Shown: positions 11,819 through 23,191, counted from the stretch's first letter. The stretch is DNA of 64,000 nt from Leptospira adleri (GCF_002811985.1 NZ_NPDU01000006.1:36827-100826), one strand, 5' to 3'. Numbers and translations are program-made. Notes: generated from the sequence alone by a model not told the origin.

Positions 11819-12889
11819 TCAAAAATGAATGAAAACTCCCAAGCTCACGGACTCCGAATTTTTATTCTTCAAATATTCTATCATTATGTTCGCGTCCCTC
11901 CAAGAGAGTTCCAAGCCGACGGTTCCGTACCAATTCGTATGACTCACGAAAAGATTGCGCTTCAGATCCAAGTAAACAAGAGTGGGGTTGGTCGTAAAAT
12001 CGTCCTTGTTGGATAACGCCGAAAGTGCGAAATTTCTTTCCACTTGGATTTCCACGTTCCCCTGATTGAACATTCCTCCAAGGCCGCCGTAGAAGGAAAA
12101 AAGTCCGATCGTCTTCGCATAACGAAAATCGAATGTAGTCGAATAGATATTGGAATTGTAAGTCAAGTCGTTGATTCCGATCCATTTCCGAGCTTGGCCC
12201 GAAAGTCGAACGTTAGTCGGTCTTCGATCGTAAGAATGGAGGCTGATCGTTTGGAGGGACTGAAAAACTCCGAACCCGAAGGAAAGTCCGTCTTTTCCGT
12301 TTCCTTCCGTAGAATTTGAAGGAGAATAAAAAGGGAAATAACGAACGCTCAAGCCGGTGTTTGCGACTTTTCCGTGAAGATCCGTTTTTCTCAATTTTAA
12401 AAAGGGAACGTTTTGTTCCGAAAGTTCGTAAGGGAAATAGTGAAAGTGAACGTTCCATTTTGAGAGTTCCGGACTCGGACTTTCGAAAAGATTTCCCAAG
12501 TTGAAGCCGAGGTTGACGGAAGGCGAGGCGGCGATCCCTTGTTTGGGGAGTTCCCGCAATTCCGAATTTTCGAATAGATAATTTCTCGGACTCAAATTGC
12601 TTCTTGCGATGGAATAACCGATTCCAATTCTTTTTTTAGTAAGAATCTTTCCGCCTAACATAGAAGAGTTGATATTCTGTAATACCGCCGCCTCTCCCAT
12701 GGAAAGTAGGAACTCCTTCGTATAAACGGCGTCTAACGCGGGATCTATCAGATTGCTTCCCAAGACGACTTCGGGAGGAAGAGACGCGCATTCGGTTCCG
12801 ACGCAGGCTGCTTCGGAAAAAAGAGGATCGCAGATCAGCAGAAAAACGACCAAGAACGTCTTGTAAAATTTTGATCTTATGATTTTCAA
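11819..12889 (-). CDS. Predicted outer-membrane beta-barrel protein
   Basis: This 356-residue exported protein has a signal peptide (about 1-27, ending LFSEA). The mature part is dominated by alternating hydrophobic/aromatic strands (for example LSFGFGVFQSLQTISLHSYD and LFSFYGGLGGMFNQGN) and ends in SVSLGVFIHF, with a C-terminal Phe as in beta-barrel proteins. Two Cys at the mature N-terminus (ACVGTEC) may form a disulphide. I do not recognise the family. It could be a leptospiral surface-exposed or porin-like protein. Confidence 0.65.
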   Translation of the reverse strand: MKIIRSKFYKTFLVVFLLICDPLFSEAACVGTECASLPPEVVLGSNLIDPALDAVYTKEFLLSMGEAAVLQNINSSMLGGKILTKKRIGIGYSIARSNLSPRNYLFENSELRELPKQGIAASPSVNLGFNLGNLFESPSPELSKWNVHFHYFPYELSEQNVPFLKLRKTDLHGKVANTGLSVRYFPFYSPSNSTEGNGKDGLSFGFGVFQSLQTISLHSYDRRPTNVRLSGQARKWIGINDLTYNSNIYSTTFDFRYAKTIGLFSFYGGLGGMFNQGNVEIQVERNFALSALSNKDDFTTNPTLVYLDLKRNLFVSHTNWYGTVGLELSWRDANIMIEYLKNKNSESVSLGVFIHF

Positions 12890-13016
12890 AACTCGTCTCG
12901 AAAAGCGGTTTTACCGATTTACCACTGAAAGATCGCTTCTCGATTCTTCCTACAAACAAATTAGAATCGTCCCCGAAACCTTGAAAAAACCGCTGGAGCA
13001 AACCGAAAATCGGAAC

Positions 13017-13106
13017 GTGGAGTTCCCGCATTTTACGCCTCTACGATGTGACTTTTGTACGATTTCGAATCGGTCCTACGCGTTCAAGGGACGTGTGAGT
13101 TCCCAC
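13017..13106. repeat. Two dispersed GGAACTC-type motifs
   Basis: GTGGAGTTCCCGC lies at 13017-13029 and GTGTGAGTTCCCAC at 13093-13106, upstream of the beta-barrel gene. Both belong to the motif family scattered through non-coding DNA in this window. Confidence 0.7.
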
Positions 13107-13156
13107 ATTTCGGGTTTTGAAATAAGACTTTAATAAAAAAATACATGCAGAATTTT

Positions 13157-13207
13157 GAATTCTGCGGAAGAAATTTTTAAAGACTTCCGCAAAATTCAAA
13201 AAGGAAA
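13157..13207 (-). terminator. Candidate terminator of fabG
   Basis: Arms GAATTCTGCGGAAG (13157-13170) and CTTCCGCAAAATTC (13194-13207) pair over 14 positions with one mismatch around a 23-base AT-rich loop. The hairpin begins two bases beyond the fabG stop codon. Confidence 0.6.
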
Positions 13208-13209
13208 AA

Positions 13210-13977
13210 TTACATTCCGATCGCGGCGCCTCCGTCCACTCTCAAGTAAGTGCCGGTGATGTAATTGGATTGATCGCTTAAGAAGAATTTCACAGCGTTT
13301 GCGATCTCTTGTTGTGTTCCCGGTCTTCTCAAAGGGATGAACATCGGGTCCGTGAGTTTCTTCTGAACTTCCTCGGGAAGAGAAGCTGTCATATCGGTTT
13401 GAACGTATCCGGGGCAAACCGCGTTCACAAGAACGTTTCTTCCTGAAAATTCTCTCGCAGAAACTTTCGTAAGAGCGATCACGCCCGCTTTGGAAGCGGA
13501 GTAGTTTGCTTGTCCTGGTTGTCCCGTAAGACCCGATACGGAGGAAATGTTTACGATTCTTCCGGATTCCGCTTTGAGAAGAAGTTTAGAAGCGGACTTT
13601 GTCATCAGAAATACGCCCTTCAGGTTTACGTCCATAACGAAGTCGAATTCCTGCTCGCTCATTCTCATCAGAAGATTGTCCTTGAGAACTCCCGCGTTGT
13701 TTACGAGAAAATCCAGTTTGCCGAATTTCTCTTTGATTCCCGCGATCACGGCGTCGCAGTCTTCCGGCTTTGTGACGTTACACGGAATTCCTAAAGTTTT
13801 CACGCCGAATTCTTTGGCAATGTCGACGGCCGCCTGTTCGATATGTTCTTTGTTGAGGTCGCATACTACTATGTCCCCTCCCTCTTTGGCGATTGTATTT
13901 GCGATCGCTCTTCCGAGCCCGCGAGGAGACGCCGCTCCGGTAACGAGTGCTACTTTTCCTTCGAATTGTTTAGACAT
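13210..13977 (-). CDS. fabG: 3-oxoacyl-ACP reductase / short-chain dehydrogenase
   Basis: This 255-residue SDR enzyme reduces beta-ketoacyl-ACP with NADPH in fatty acid synthesis. The cofactor motif is [12 protein letters not shown] (about residues 13-24), the structural motif is NNAGV, and the catalytic Ser and Tyr-x-x-x-Lys are in NISSVSG and YSASKAG. The C-terminus has [15 protein letters not shown] start it at the ATG at 13977 (MSKQFEGKV), with GAGGGA upstream; a longer frame to 14040 adds residues atypical of the family. Other SDR reductases look alike, so FabG itself is likely but not certain. Confidence 0.85.
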   Translation of the reverse strand: MSKQFEGKVALVTGAASPRGLGRAIANTIAKEGGDIVVCDLNKEHIEQAAVDIAKEFGVKTLGIPCNVTKPEDCDAVIAGIKEKFGKLDFLVNNAGVLKDNLLMRMSEQEFDFVMDVNLKGVFLMTKSASKLLLKAESGRIVNISSVSGLTGQPGQANYSASKAGVIALTKVSAREFSGRNVLVNAVCPGYVQTDMTASLPEEVQKKLTDPMFIPLRRPGTQQEIANAVKFFLSDQSNYITGTYLRVDGGAAIGM

Positions 13978-14021
13978 GATTTCCCTCGTGTCGAGATGCT
14001 GATTGGCTTTCCATTTCGGTG

Positions 14022-14053
<32 letters not shown>

Positions 14054-14137
14054 CCCGAATTTCCTTTGCCTTTCTAAAACGAAAATATATCATCGTTAGA
14101 TGAACATTCTTTCATTTTGAAATTGGAGAATCAAAAC

Positions 14138-14841
<704 letters not shown>

Positions 14842-14845
<4 letters not shown>

Positions 14846-15519
14846 CAGCAACGCTCGTAGAAAAATACATCGCTCTTAAAAATAAGTATCGAAATTACGA
14901 TACGAAAGAAGCGCTCAAACGGATGCAGGCTTTCCGGATCGCGCTCAAGGAATTGCAGGAGAAAGGTTTTCACACCGGAGTCGAAATCCTAGGTTCGATC
15001 AATTTTGGAATCGTCGAAACCGCTTCGGATATAGACTGTATTCTTCTTCATTTTTGCGATCTTCACAAAGAGGTGGAATGTCCGGAATACTGTCCTAACT
15101 TTCTTTACGAGACCGAAGAGATAAAGGCTTCTCTTCGAAAACGTCTGAACGATGAAAATCTGAAAGTCGAATTTTTGGATTGTATCAATTTAAGAATGGT
15201 TGAAAAAGCCATGGAAAAGAAGGAGAACCTGAAGGACAGCGAACTCCTCAAAAGACTTATGTTTTACAGAACGATAGGCCGTCCGGTCAATCGTCCTCTA
15301 TTTATTCCTTACTGCGAAAAGTTGGAAGAAAACGAAGAATTCTTACAGGATATCTTAGAATGGGGTTCCGAGGCGCTGGAGGATTATATCCGCACTTCGA
15401 GACATCGCTTTTCGTTTAACAAATACAACGAAAGAATCGAAGGCGCCGGACTCGCGTTGCCTCCCGGATTAAAGGAAGAATTGAAAAGTTATCTCGACCA
15501 AGTTCCCGAAAATAGCTGA
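14842..15519 (+). CDS. Nucleotidyltransferase-fold protein of unknown target
   Basis: This 225-residue protein has the pol-beta nucleotidyltransferase signature [19 protein letters not shown] (about residues 50-68): Gly-Ser followed by Asp-x-Asp. A third acidic residue may be in KVEFLD. The rest is mostly helical. It starts inside the stop codon of the upstream esterase, so the two are co-translated. Family members modify tRNA, proteins or antibiotics, or act as toxins; the target here cannot be told. Confidence 0.62.
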
Positions 15520-15675
15520 AAGAAAACTTCCGTTCGGTCTAACTTTGGGACGTTGTATTCGGAATCTTTCTCTTTTGGCGTCGTACATTCAAAAAATTAT
15601 AAAAATATTGGAGAGCGATTAGAAAGCGATTTCCGTTTTTTGAAATGAGTGATACGCTTTTAGATCGAGTGTTCT

Positions 15676-16104
15676 ATGACTGAAAACAAAATCAAAACCG
15701 CATCGTTCGGTGAAACTCTTTCCGCAAAACAGAGAATCCTTTGGTCCAAACTGATTCCTCTTTTTTTCTTTCTTCTTATTTTTCCCGCGCTGATGATCGG
15801 TAATAAAGTTCCTAACGGAGAATTGACGATCGATGGAAAATACAAATACTATAACGTAGGATTGCAGGATCAGTTTACGTTTTTAGAAATCAACGGTCAG
15901 ATCGAAAATCTATCCGGAAAGGATCACGCGGAAGCGTTTTTTACGATGAACTTTTATGATAAGGACGACGTCCTTTTAGAAACCTGTCAGTTTGCGGTTC
16001 AGGGTCTGCCGGCCGGTCACAAAAGGGATTTTTACGCAAGCGCGAAATACGTAGATCCAAAACTGATCAAACGGTTTACGATCGAATTCGACGGAATCAA
16101 TTAA
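15676..16104 (+). CDS. Membrane-anchored FxLYD-like protein
   Basis: This 142-residue protein has one N-terminal membrane helix (about 27-42, [17 protein letters not shown]). The outer domain contains [36 protein letters not shown] and a Lys/Phe-rich end, a pattern like FxLYD domains. It precedes the SPFH lipoprotein gene by 28 bp, with AAGGA between them, so an operon is likely. Function unknown. Confidence 0.6.
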   Translation: MTENKIKTASFGETLSAKQRILWSKLIPLFFFLLIFPALMIGNKVPNGELTIDGKYKYYNVGLQDQFTFLEINGQIENLSGKDHAEAFFTMNFYDKDDVLLETCQFAVQGLPAGHKRDFYASAKYVDPKLIKRFTIEFDGIN

Positions 16105-16132
16105 TATAAAAAAGGAATATAAGAGATTACTT

Positions 16133-16942
<810 letters not shown>

Positions 16943-16974
16943 TTTTTAAAGGGCCCGTTTTTAGAAAGATTTTT

Positions 16975-17484
16975 CTAAGAATCGCTAAAAAGCGGGTCCG
17001 GATCGAACTCGATCCTTCGAAGGATCGTCTTTTCGACCAGGTCGAGGTGCCAGACATAGCTGTAAGAGTTGTGAAACGGTGGACATCCAACATTCAAAAC
17101 TTCGTCGATAGAATCTCCGACCCCGGCGGAATCCAGCCAGAAAAGATAATTCAGCATAAAACACCGGGACACGCCGTGCGCGGCGGAAAGAAGACCAAGA
17201 ATCATCCAAGCCTCGGACTCAATTCTAAGATTCACTCGAACCAACTTTCCGAGATCTCTCTGATAAAGAGTTTTCCCCGCCTTCTTGTTGATCCGTCTTT
17301 TCGATAGCATGAACTTTTGATATCTTTTCAAAAGAGGAAAAATTCGCTTCGGAAGTTCTTTTCTTTTTTCATCGGATAACGAATTCAGAAAACGTTCCGG
17401 AAAAAGGACGGTTTCCACATCCTTCTTATTGGAAGGAAGAATCGATCGAATGTTTCTCTCTTTATAAAGATAAATGGTCCCCAT
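16975..17484 (-). CDS. DUF1564 family protein
   Basis: This 169-residue protein matches DUF1564, a family expanded in Leptospira. It has the characteristic LLKRYQKFMLSKRRINKKAGKTLYQ region followed by LVRVNLRIESEAWMILGLLSAAHGVSR. The basic N-terminal half and predicted helices could suit nucleic-acid binding, but no function is established. It stands alone. Confidence 0.8.
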   Translation of the reverse strand: MGTIYLYKERNIRSILPSNKKDVETVLFPERFLNSLSDEKRKELPKRIFPLLKRYQKFMLSKRRINKKAGKTLYQRDLGKLVRVNLRIESEAWMILGLLSAAHGVSRCFMLNYLFWLDSAGVGDSIDEVLNVGCPPFHNSYSYVWHLDLVEKTILRRIEFDPDPLFSDS

Positions 17485-17875
17485 ACTCTGAACGGTTCTT
17501 CACAAACGAAGAATGGAGGGATCAAAAGGAATATTGAATGGAATTTTCGGACAAATCTTCTAATTTTTTGAACTTTTCAAAGTCCTCATTTTTGCAACTT
17601 GGAACGAAAAAGAGGAAAGGTCAGAGCCGTTAAAAAAAGAATCAGAGAAGAAAAGAGAATCAGAATTGAGTAGAGTTGAATCAGAATCCCTCCAAAAAAC
17701 AAAACGTAAGGAGAATCGAACCCGAATACTTTTGTAAGTTTATTCCGAGAAACAAACCCACAATCGAAAAAATAATCGGCCAAATCGGCGCATACAAATC
17801 TCCTTACTTACAAAAAAAACCAATTGAAAAATTCGTACCGAATCCTGCATTTTTCAAAGTCGGAATTTCCTCCGC
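17485..17875. other. Intergenic region with a frameshifted small membrane ORF
   Basis: This 391-bp stretch between the DUF1564 and WGR genes holds the possible broken small gene at 17586-17797, listed separately. I see no other feature in it. Confidence 0.5.
17586..17797 (-). pseudogene. Possible small membrane protein with a frameshift
   Basis: One frame from TTG at 17797 encodes a hydrophobic stretch beginning MYAPIWPIIFSIVGLFLGIN and then stops. A second frame of the same strand continues as GGILIQLYSILILFSSLILF and ends at 17586. The frames meet around a run of six T. Joined there, they give a plausible protein of about 70 residues with two membrane helices. An AAGGAG lies just upstream but is better spaced for an ATG (17793) in yet another frame. 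It could be a decayed gene, a phase-variable homopolymer or chance. Confidence 0.35.
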
Positions 17876-20101
17876 TCAATGAGCGATCAAACTGTGAAAC
17901 TCCGGGTCCTCTCGAAAATTATCGAAGTCGCGATCTTTAAAATCGTTTTTCGATTTTCCGAGCGCTAAGGCGATCTGAGTGTAACGAAGCGTATCCGCTT
18001 TGTTTTTTTCCAAAGAATTCAAACAAGCAAGATTGAAAGCGAGCCGGCTGTCTTTGATTTCGGGAGGAAGAAGATTTTTCACCAAGGAAAGAAATTTTCC
18101 CCCGCCGTATTTTGCGATAAAGACGATGATATCTCCCGCGAAGTATTCGGTCGTGTTGTATATCTTCCCGGATTCGTTTCCTTTCACGATGGATTGAGTG
18201 TTGATTCCTAAATTCTCATAGATCTCGTGATAACAGTTGAGAACCCAGCCCGCCACGTCCGGTTTGTTTTCCTTTAAAAAACGGTTCAAAGCGATCGAAC
18301 TGATCTGCATTGCTAAGTCGCTTAACTTTTCTTTTTCCTCTTTTGAGGAAACTTTTTCTTTGTATTCTAAGATACGATCGAATTCCCTTTTGTATCGATC
18401 TTGATTTTCGTGAAAGTTCTGATCCAAACGTTCTATGGATTGTTCCATCGTGCTCTTCCAAACGCCCGCGTAGTCTTCCATAACGTCGCCGGTGATATCG
18501 TCCAAAAGTCCTTGTTTTTCTTCCGAGATTTCCTTTCTCTTTTTAGGCCGATTCTCCTTTGGAAAATATTCGTCGAAGAAAGACTTTTCGATTCCTTTCT
18601 GAGAATGATAAGCGACGCTCGGTTCTTCGTCGTGATAATGCGAATACGCGAAATAGATTCCTTCTTCTTTCGGGACTTTTTCGAATTCGTTTCCGTGGGC
18701 GACGGAAATAAAATTCTCAACGGATAGAAAAGCAAGAATGTCCCGAACGGAATTATAATCGTCTCCGAGAATTTCTACGATCTCGTCTCCTGAAATTTCG
18801 GAAGAATTATGATTTTCTAATATACTCCGGTAGAATGCGGTGAAATCCAAAATATAATCAACGACGTTGGCGCCTTCCGAAATCGCGTCTTCGAAGTCTT
18901 TTCCCGCGTGCCAATCAAATCCGAGAAAAACCACTTCTCCCGCGTCGTCCCAATAAGAATCGAAAACTAAAATTTTCTCTTTGACCGCGCCGTTTTTCCC
19001 GAGACCCGCGATCCATTTTAAGATCGTTCTGTGGATCCTGAACGCAAGAGAATGCCAGTCGAATTCCAAGATTCTTCTTGCGATATCGGAATCGTTTTCG
19101 GAAATCTGAACCGCTCTGTGCGCCATAAACTCCTGAAACTTTCTGGAAACGATCGGAGTTCCGTCAAAACTCAAATCCTCTTCCGAATCCACGTCGATGT
19201 CTCGGACCCAACGGCAAATTTCCCGAAGTAAAAATCCGCCCATGCCGTAACGAACCGTAGGAGGTTCCAGATCGCAGCTTCCGTGATCCACGCAGGAGAT
19301 CGCGGCTTCTCCGAATTTGTTTTTGATAAAAGGATGAAATACGAGCCAGTTTTGGCCTCCGTCGAACGCGCCTAAGGATTGTACGTCGGAAAAATCTTTC
19401 CCAACGATTTCCAGAGGAGCGATCCACCAACTTTCTCCTTCTTCTAGGATTTCCTCTTCCCAACCGAAGTCGCCTTTTACGACGGCGGGTTGATCCGGAG
19501 AATTTTCTTCCGCTTCGATTCCACGGATCGCAAAGGTCGGATCATCGTCATCGTCGTGTTTGATTTCGATTCCGTTGAAGATACAAGCGAATTTCGCCGT
19601 CGAGTCGGGAACGGAAGTATGAATTTTTCCCAAGAAAGGTTTTTGCCAACAGAGATGCACGGGACTTTTGTCGTCGTAAGACCAAGGTAAGGTAAGAATC
19701 AATTGGTCTTCTTCGATTTTGACTTCGGTGATTTTGGAAAGAATTTGATCCAGAAGAATTTTACATTCTTCCGTTTCCGTCAAAAATTGAAAGTGATTTC
19801 GAAGCGCTTCTTTTGAATCGGAGGCTTCCACGATTTGATTCCAACTTTCCAGATAATTCGCGTCGCCGGAAAGAATTTTGTAGTTAGGAATTTGATTGGA
19901 TTCTTGAAATCCTTGTTTTGTTTTTTCTTCTATGAGTCTTTCGAATTCTTTGCTGCATTCGTCTCTTTTTTCAAAATTAAGAATTCTTCTTTTTCCAAGC
20001 GTTCCCGTTTTTCCGAAAGAGAGAATGATGGAATAACCGGAGATTTCGATTTGCCAAAACGTTATGAGTCCGTTTCGAGTATGAGTGAAATGTTTTCTCA
20101 T
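17876..20101 (-). CDS. WGR-domain protein with C-terminal TPR-like module
   Basis: This 741-residue soluble protein starts with a WGR domain (about 1-65), whose hallmark is degenerate here (FGKTGTLGKRR). The acidic middle section contains GAFDGGQNWLVFHP and VDHGSCDLEPPTVRYGMGG. A helical region follows (about 500-650). The end, FNLACLNSLEKNKADTLRYT then DFDNFREDPEFHSLIAH, matches the TPR-style terminus of proteins of this type. WGR domains sense DNA or partners in PARP-like proteins, but no catalytic domain is visible. Function unknown; the gene stands alone. Confidence 0.68.
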   Translation of the reverse strand: MRKHFTHTRNGLITFWQIEISGYSIILSFGKTGTLGKRRILNFEKRDECSKEFERLIEEKTKQGFQESNQIPNYKILSGDANYLESWNQIVEASDSKEALRNHFQFLTETEECKILLDQILSKITEVKIEEDQLILTLPWSYDDKSPVHLCWQKPFLGKIHTSVPDSTAKFACIFNGIEIKHDDDDDPTFAIRGIEAEENSPDQPAVVKGDFGWEEEILEEGESWWIAPLEIVGKDFSDVQSLGAFDGGQNWLVFHPFIKNKFGEAAISCVDHGSCDLEPPTVRYGMGGFLLREICRWVRDIDVDSEEDLSFDGTPIVSRKFQEFMAHRAVQISENDSDIARRILEFDWHSLAFRIHRTILKWIAGLGKNGAVKEKILVFDSYWDDAGEVVFLGFDWHAGKDFEDAISEGANVVDYILDFTAFYRSILENHNSSEISGDEIVEILGDDYNSVRDILAFLSVENFISVAHGNEFEKVPKEEGIYFAYSHYHDEEPSVAYHSQKGIEKSFFDEYFPKENRPKKRKEISEEKQGLLDDITGDVMEDYAGVWKSTMEQSIERLDQNFHENQDRYKREFDRILEYKEKVSSKEEKEKLSDLAMQISSIALNRFLKENKPDVAGWVLNCYHEIYENLGINTQSIVKGNESGKIYNTTEYFAGDIIVFIAKYGGGKFLSLVKNLLPPEIKDSRLAFNLACLNSLEKNKADTLRYTQIALALGKSKNDFKDRDFDNFREDPEFHSLIAH

Positions 20102-20243
20102 GGTAAAACCTGATTCTTAGATTCTAATGATGTGGGTTCACAGTATAATTCATTGCAGAAAAATTTACCTATCGCGTTATATTCTGAAAAGAACAGAATT
20201 ATACATCCAGAGATAACGAATTGAATCCGTTGTGGATGAAATC

Positions 20244-20957
20244 TCAGCTTGTTTTTGCGATTGCTTGAACAGGATCCGAAACGTGTCGAATGTCCATTCC
20301 CGTATTCAAGCGGACCAATTCTTCCGCGATGTTGACCGCGTAGTCTCCCGTTCTTTCCAAACAAAGTATGAGACGATACACATCCGCGAATTGATTCTTA
20401 TCCAATCTAGGATCCATTACGAATTTTAAGAATGCGGATTGACAGAGGTTGTTGATTTCTTCTTCGACCGAATGAACGCTTCCGTAAAAACGATTTTTTT
20501 CCTCGACCAAAGATTCCACGGCCATGCCTACGATCGTAATCACTCTGGACAAAAGTTTGTTTAAGATTTCTTCGTCGCAGAAAAAACGTTTCGGAATCAG
20601 ACCTCTTCTAAAACACTTCGCGCAGTTGACGATCTGGTCTCCCATTCTTTCCAAATTTCGAGTGATCCGGATCGCGGAAAGTGCGAAACGAAGAGGGTCC
20701 CTTTTTAAGATGACCTCGCCGTCGACTTGATCCATTCCCATCGAATTCCGATTGGCGACGGCCTCCAAAATCGCGTTCTGAGAAAGGTTGTCGTTTTGTT
20801 TTTCGAGATTGTCTATGAGATCGTCTCGGTCGATTAGCTTTCTTGCAAGTTCGGAATCGTCTGCCTCCAGAGCGTCGTCGAGGAGAAGTACTTGTTCGAG
20901 ACAAAGCTCCGCCATGCTGTAGAGATTTTTGCGGAGGAAGTCAAACTTGGAAGTCAT
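20244..20957 (-). CDS. phoU: PhoU-like phosphate signalling protein
   Basis: PhoU regulates phosphate uptake and PhoR/PhoB signalling. The two tandem three-helix PhoU domains carry the repeated metal-binding pattern: [16 protein letters not shown] in the first, [17 protein letters not shown] in the second. I prefer ATG at 20957 ([11 protein letters not shown]), the usual PhoU opening; a TTG at 20990 adds 11 residues. No pst genes are adjacent. PhoU-like proteins can also regulate Na/phosphate symporters, so the partner is uncertain. Confidence 0.82.
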   Translation of the reverse strand: MTSKFDFLRKNLYSMAELCLEQVLLLDDALEADDSELARKLIDRDDLIDNLEKQNDNLSQNAILEAVANRNSMGMDQVDGEVILKRDPLRFALSAIRITRNLERMGDQIVNCAKCFRRGLIPKRFFCDEEILNKLLSRVITIVGMAVESLVEEKNRFYGSVHSVEEEINNLCQSAFLKFVMDPRLDKNQFADVYRLILCLERTGDYAVNIAEELVRLNTGMDIRHVSDPVQAIAKTS

Positions 20958-21066
20958 AGGATTTATTAAGACCTGTGGATTTGATAACAAAGTTCCAAAT
21001 CAAATTTATCACAAAAAGTGTACAAAAGTTCAGGTACTCCGAATCCTTCTTAAAAACCGGTTTTGG

Positions 21067-21501
21067 TCAAGAAGATTTTCTTTTGAGTAAAATCTTGTCT
21101 CCGATTTCCTGGATCTTCGCCGCGGGGATCTTTTTTCTCTCTTTCGAAAGAGGGTTGAGGGATGTTTTCACGAGTAGAAATTCCAGCTTACCGTTTTTGG
21201 AAATCACTTCTTCCACGATTCCCGCTTCGGAACCGTCGCTGTCCAGAACCTTGAGTCCTTTGTATTTTTCAAAAGGGATCGTATTCAGAAGGATCGCGTC
21301 CACTCCTAAAGTGCGAACGAAGTCGATTCCCACAAAAAGATCGGGTTTCATAAAACCTTGGTCGATCGTAATTCCGATGATTCTTTTTTCCGCCCGATCG
21401 ATATGAAGTTTGACCACGACCCCGAGAATCTGGCCTTCCGGATCCAGAGCTTCCTTTCCGAGAATATCGTCGGAGGTGATCGTATTACTTTCGTTTGACA
21501 T
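21067..21501 (-). CDS. PRC-barrel domain protein (first of tandem pair)
   Basis: This 144-residue protein shows two PRC-barrel-like halves, each starting with a Gly-Lys or Gly-Leu turn: ILGKEALDPEGQILGVVV, then YKGLKVLDSDGSEAGIVEE. The C-terminus is basic (KRKSS). PRC barrels occur in RimM and in photosynthetic reaction-centre subunits and mediate protein or RNA contacts. The start lies 17 bp inside the upstream PRC gene, so the two are coupled. Confidence 0.65.
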   Translation of the reverse strand: MSNESNTITSDDILGKEALDPEGQILGVVVKLHIDRAEKRIIGITIDQGFMKPDLFVGIDFVRTLGVDAILLNTIPFEKYKGLKVLDSDGSEAGIVEEVISKNGKLEFLLVKTSLNPLSKERKKIPAAKIQEIGDKILLKRKSS

Positions 21502-21934
21502 AGTCTTTCTTTAATAAGATATTCTTAATGGAGGTTTCGATGTCTTCCGGATAAAATTCGATCTTAGGGGAGAATGGAAATTTCCGGACCCAGAAGCGGA
21601 TCAGTTTGGAAGTTCCGGGAGAAACTTGAATTGCAACTACGGATCCGAGAAGTCTTGCGTTTTTGTCGTAGACTCTTTTACCGAGGAGATTGCTCGGAGG
21701 ATCGATCTTTAAGAGGATTCTCTCTTTGGAATCGGATTTGAGATATTCTTTTGAAAAGTAGATTTTTCGAAGTCCTTTGAGAACGACGATGCCCGAAAGA
21801 TTTCCCGAAAGAATTTTGACGTCGATCAATCTTCCGGAGTTCTCTCCGGATTTGGAGAGAACGTTTTTTCCGAGGAAACTCCAAAAACTTTTCGAGTCTT
21901 TGAGTTCTTTTTCTTTATCCGTAAATAGAATCAT
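21485..21934 (-). CDS. PRC-barrel domain protein (second of tandem pair)
   Basis: This 149-residue protein repeats the two-half PRC plan: FLGKNVLSKSGENSGRLIDV, then LLGKRVYDKNARLLGSVVAI, with a basic tail (KKDYVKRK). It overlaps the downstream PRC gene by 17 bp. A hairpin at 21936-21969 sits immediately upstream of the start and contains the likely ribosome-binding site GGAA. Function unknown; a duplication origin is plausible. Confidence 0.6.
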   Translation of the reverse strand: MILFTDKEKELKDSKSFWSFLGKNVLSKSGENSGRLIDVKILSGNLSGIVVLKGLRKIYFSKEYLKSDSKERILLKIDPPSNLLGKRVYDKNARLLGSVVAIQVSPGTSKLIRFWVRKFPFSPKIEFYPEDIETSIKNILLKKDYVKRK

Positions 21935-21935
21935 C

Positions 21936-21969
21936 GGATTCCAGAATTCAGGAGAATTCTAAAGAATCC
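21936..21969 (-). promoter_or_regulatory. Hairpin over the ribosome-binding region of a PRC gene
   Basis: An inner stem AGAATTC-agga-GAATTCT (7 bp, 4-base loop) is extended by an outer GGATTC/GAATCC pairing. On the minus strand the structure ends two bases before the ATG at 21934 and includes the GGAA that would serve as ribosome-binding site. Translational control is possible but untested. Confidence 0.4.
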
Positions 21970-21984
21970 AATTCTTTTTGTTTT

Positions 21985-22407
21985 CTATAAAGTTCCCGAT
22001 TTATGAAGAATCTGCCAGATCAAACAGATGAAACTTCCGTATTGAGTCACAAAACCGGTGAAACGAACGTTTACCGCCATCTCGGAACCCGAGCTGAGAT
22101 GTGCTAAGGATTGTACGAGCCTCGCGCCTAAGATGATCTGACAAACCAGTGCGAACGTGGAATCTAAAACTCCGACGAAGGCTCCGATCAAAACCAAGGT
22201 TGCGAAGATCGGAAGATTTTCCACGCAGTTAACGTGGGCTCTGTTGAGTCTCCAATAGAAGCCGCTTCCGTGTTCCATTCCCGAAGGGAACTCGTTCGAT
22301 TTTTTTTCCCCTTTTAAAACCTTAAACGTGCGAATGCTGATCACTCCGACTCCCAGAAGGATGGTCCAAGTAGCAAAGCCGATCAACGCGATGATTGCAG
22401 GATTCAT
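21985..22407 (-). CDS. MAPEG-family membrane protein
   Basis: This 140-residue, four-helix membrane protein is of the MAPEG group (membrane-associated eicosanoid/glutathione metabolism). It opens [20 protein letters not shown] and has the family's [16 protein letters not shown] segment (Arg-x-x-Arg-A-H-x-N-x-x-E-N), then three more helices. I start it at the ATG at 22407, with GGAG upstream, instead of the longer frame to 22464. Bacterial members may conjugate or reduce lipid peroxides with glutathione; activity here is inferred. Confidence 0.86.
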   Translation of the reverse strand: MNPAIIALIGFATWTILLGVGVISIRTFKVLKGEKKSNEFPSGMEHGSGFYWRLNRAHVNCVENLPIFATLVLIGAFVGVLDSTFALVCQIILGARLVQSLAHLSSGSEMAVNVRFTGFVTQYGSFICLIWQILHKSGTL

Positions 22408-22642
22408 TTTTTCTCCACTCTTTGTTTTTTCGGAGAATGGAATCAATCTTCGTTCCGATGGCAAGCCGGATTTTCAGATCGGAAACTTCTTCTTTCGGGA
22501 TCTCGCTCTACGTCGAATCGAATTCTAAAAATAAAAAGACGTTCGTAACGAAAAGATAAACGTATCATGAAAGAAATATACGAACCCGGGCGGAATTGAA
22601 AACGCGGTTCCAATCTTTTTGTCCGATCGAAGGAACGGGATT

Positions 22643-23191
22643 TTATTTTTTTTGAATCAGTTCCAAAATTTCCTTTTTACGATCGAGAGATTCAAGGCTT
22701 CCAACCGCGGTCCATTCAAACGTTTCGAATCGGGAGGAAGGGCGTAAGAATATGATAAAATCTTGATTCTCCTCGTTTATCTCCCGAGAAGGATTGTAAG
22801 AAAGATAAATGGGAGAAACAGAAAGTCCGGTTCCATAATAAAGAATATGGAGTTCGAGAGAATTGAGAAAATTCGCCGGAAGGACCGAAATCGTCTTTTG
22901 ATCCGATTGTCCTTTTAGAATTTCGCGAACTTCGTAGTGGGCGATTCTTCTTTCGAAATCGGGGACTTTATTTCTGAGCTTTTCCTGAATTCCGAGTTCC
23001 TTTAGGAGTTTGGAATGAACCTTAATTTTGGTTATAGAAAAGGAAGGATCGGCGGCCCGGACCGAAAATATATACGGAGAACTTCGGACCAATTCCTCAA
23101 GGGTGATTGTTTGGTAATGAACTTGGCTCATACAAAGAAACGGAATCCAAAGACAAAGAATGAAAACTAACGCGTTCTTGGAAAGGTTCAT
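22643..23191 (-). CDS. Hypothetical exported protein
   Basis: This 182-residue protein has a signal peptide (about 1-22, ending LCMSQ). The mature part begins with VHYQTITLEELVRSSPYIFS and includes HYEVREILKG and FIIFLRPSSRFETFEWTAVG, a beta-rich pattern sometimes seen in periplasmic proteins. I recognise no named family. No neighbour gives a clue. Confidence 0.55.
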   Translation of the reverse strand: MNLSKNALVFILCLWIPFLCMSQVHYQTITLEELVRSSPYIFSVRAADPSFSITKIKVHSKLLKELGIQEKLRNKVPDFERRIAHYEVREILKGQSDQKTISVLPANFLNSLELHILYYGTGLSVSPIYLSYNPSREINEENQDFIIFLRPSSRFETFEWTAVGSLESLDRKKEILELIQKK

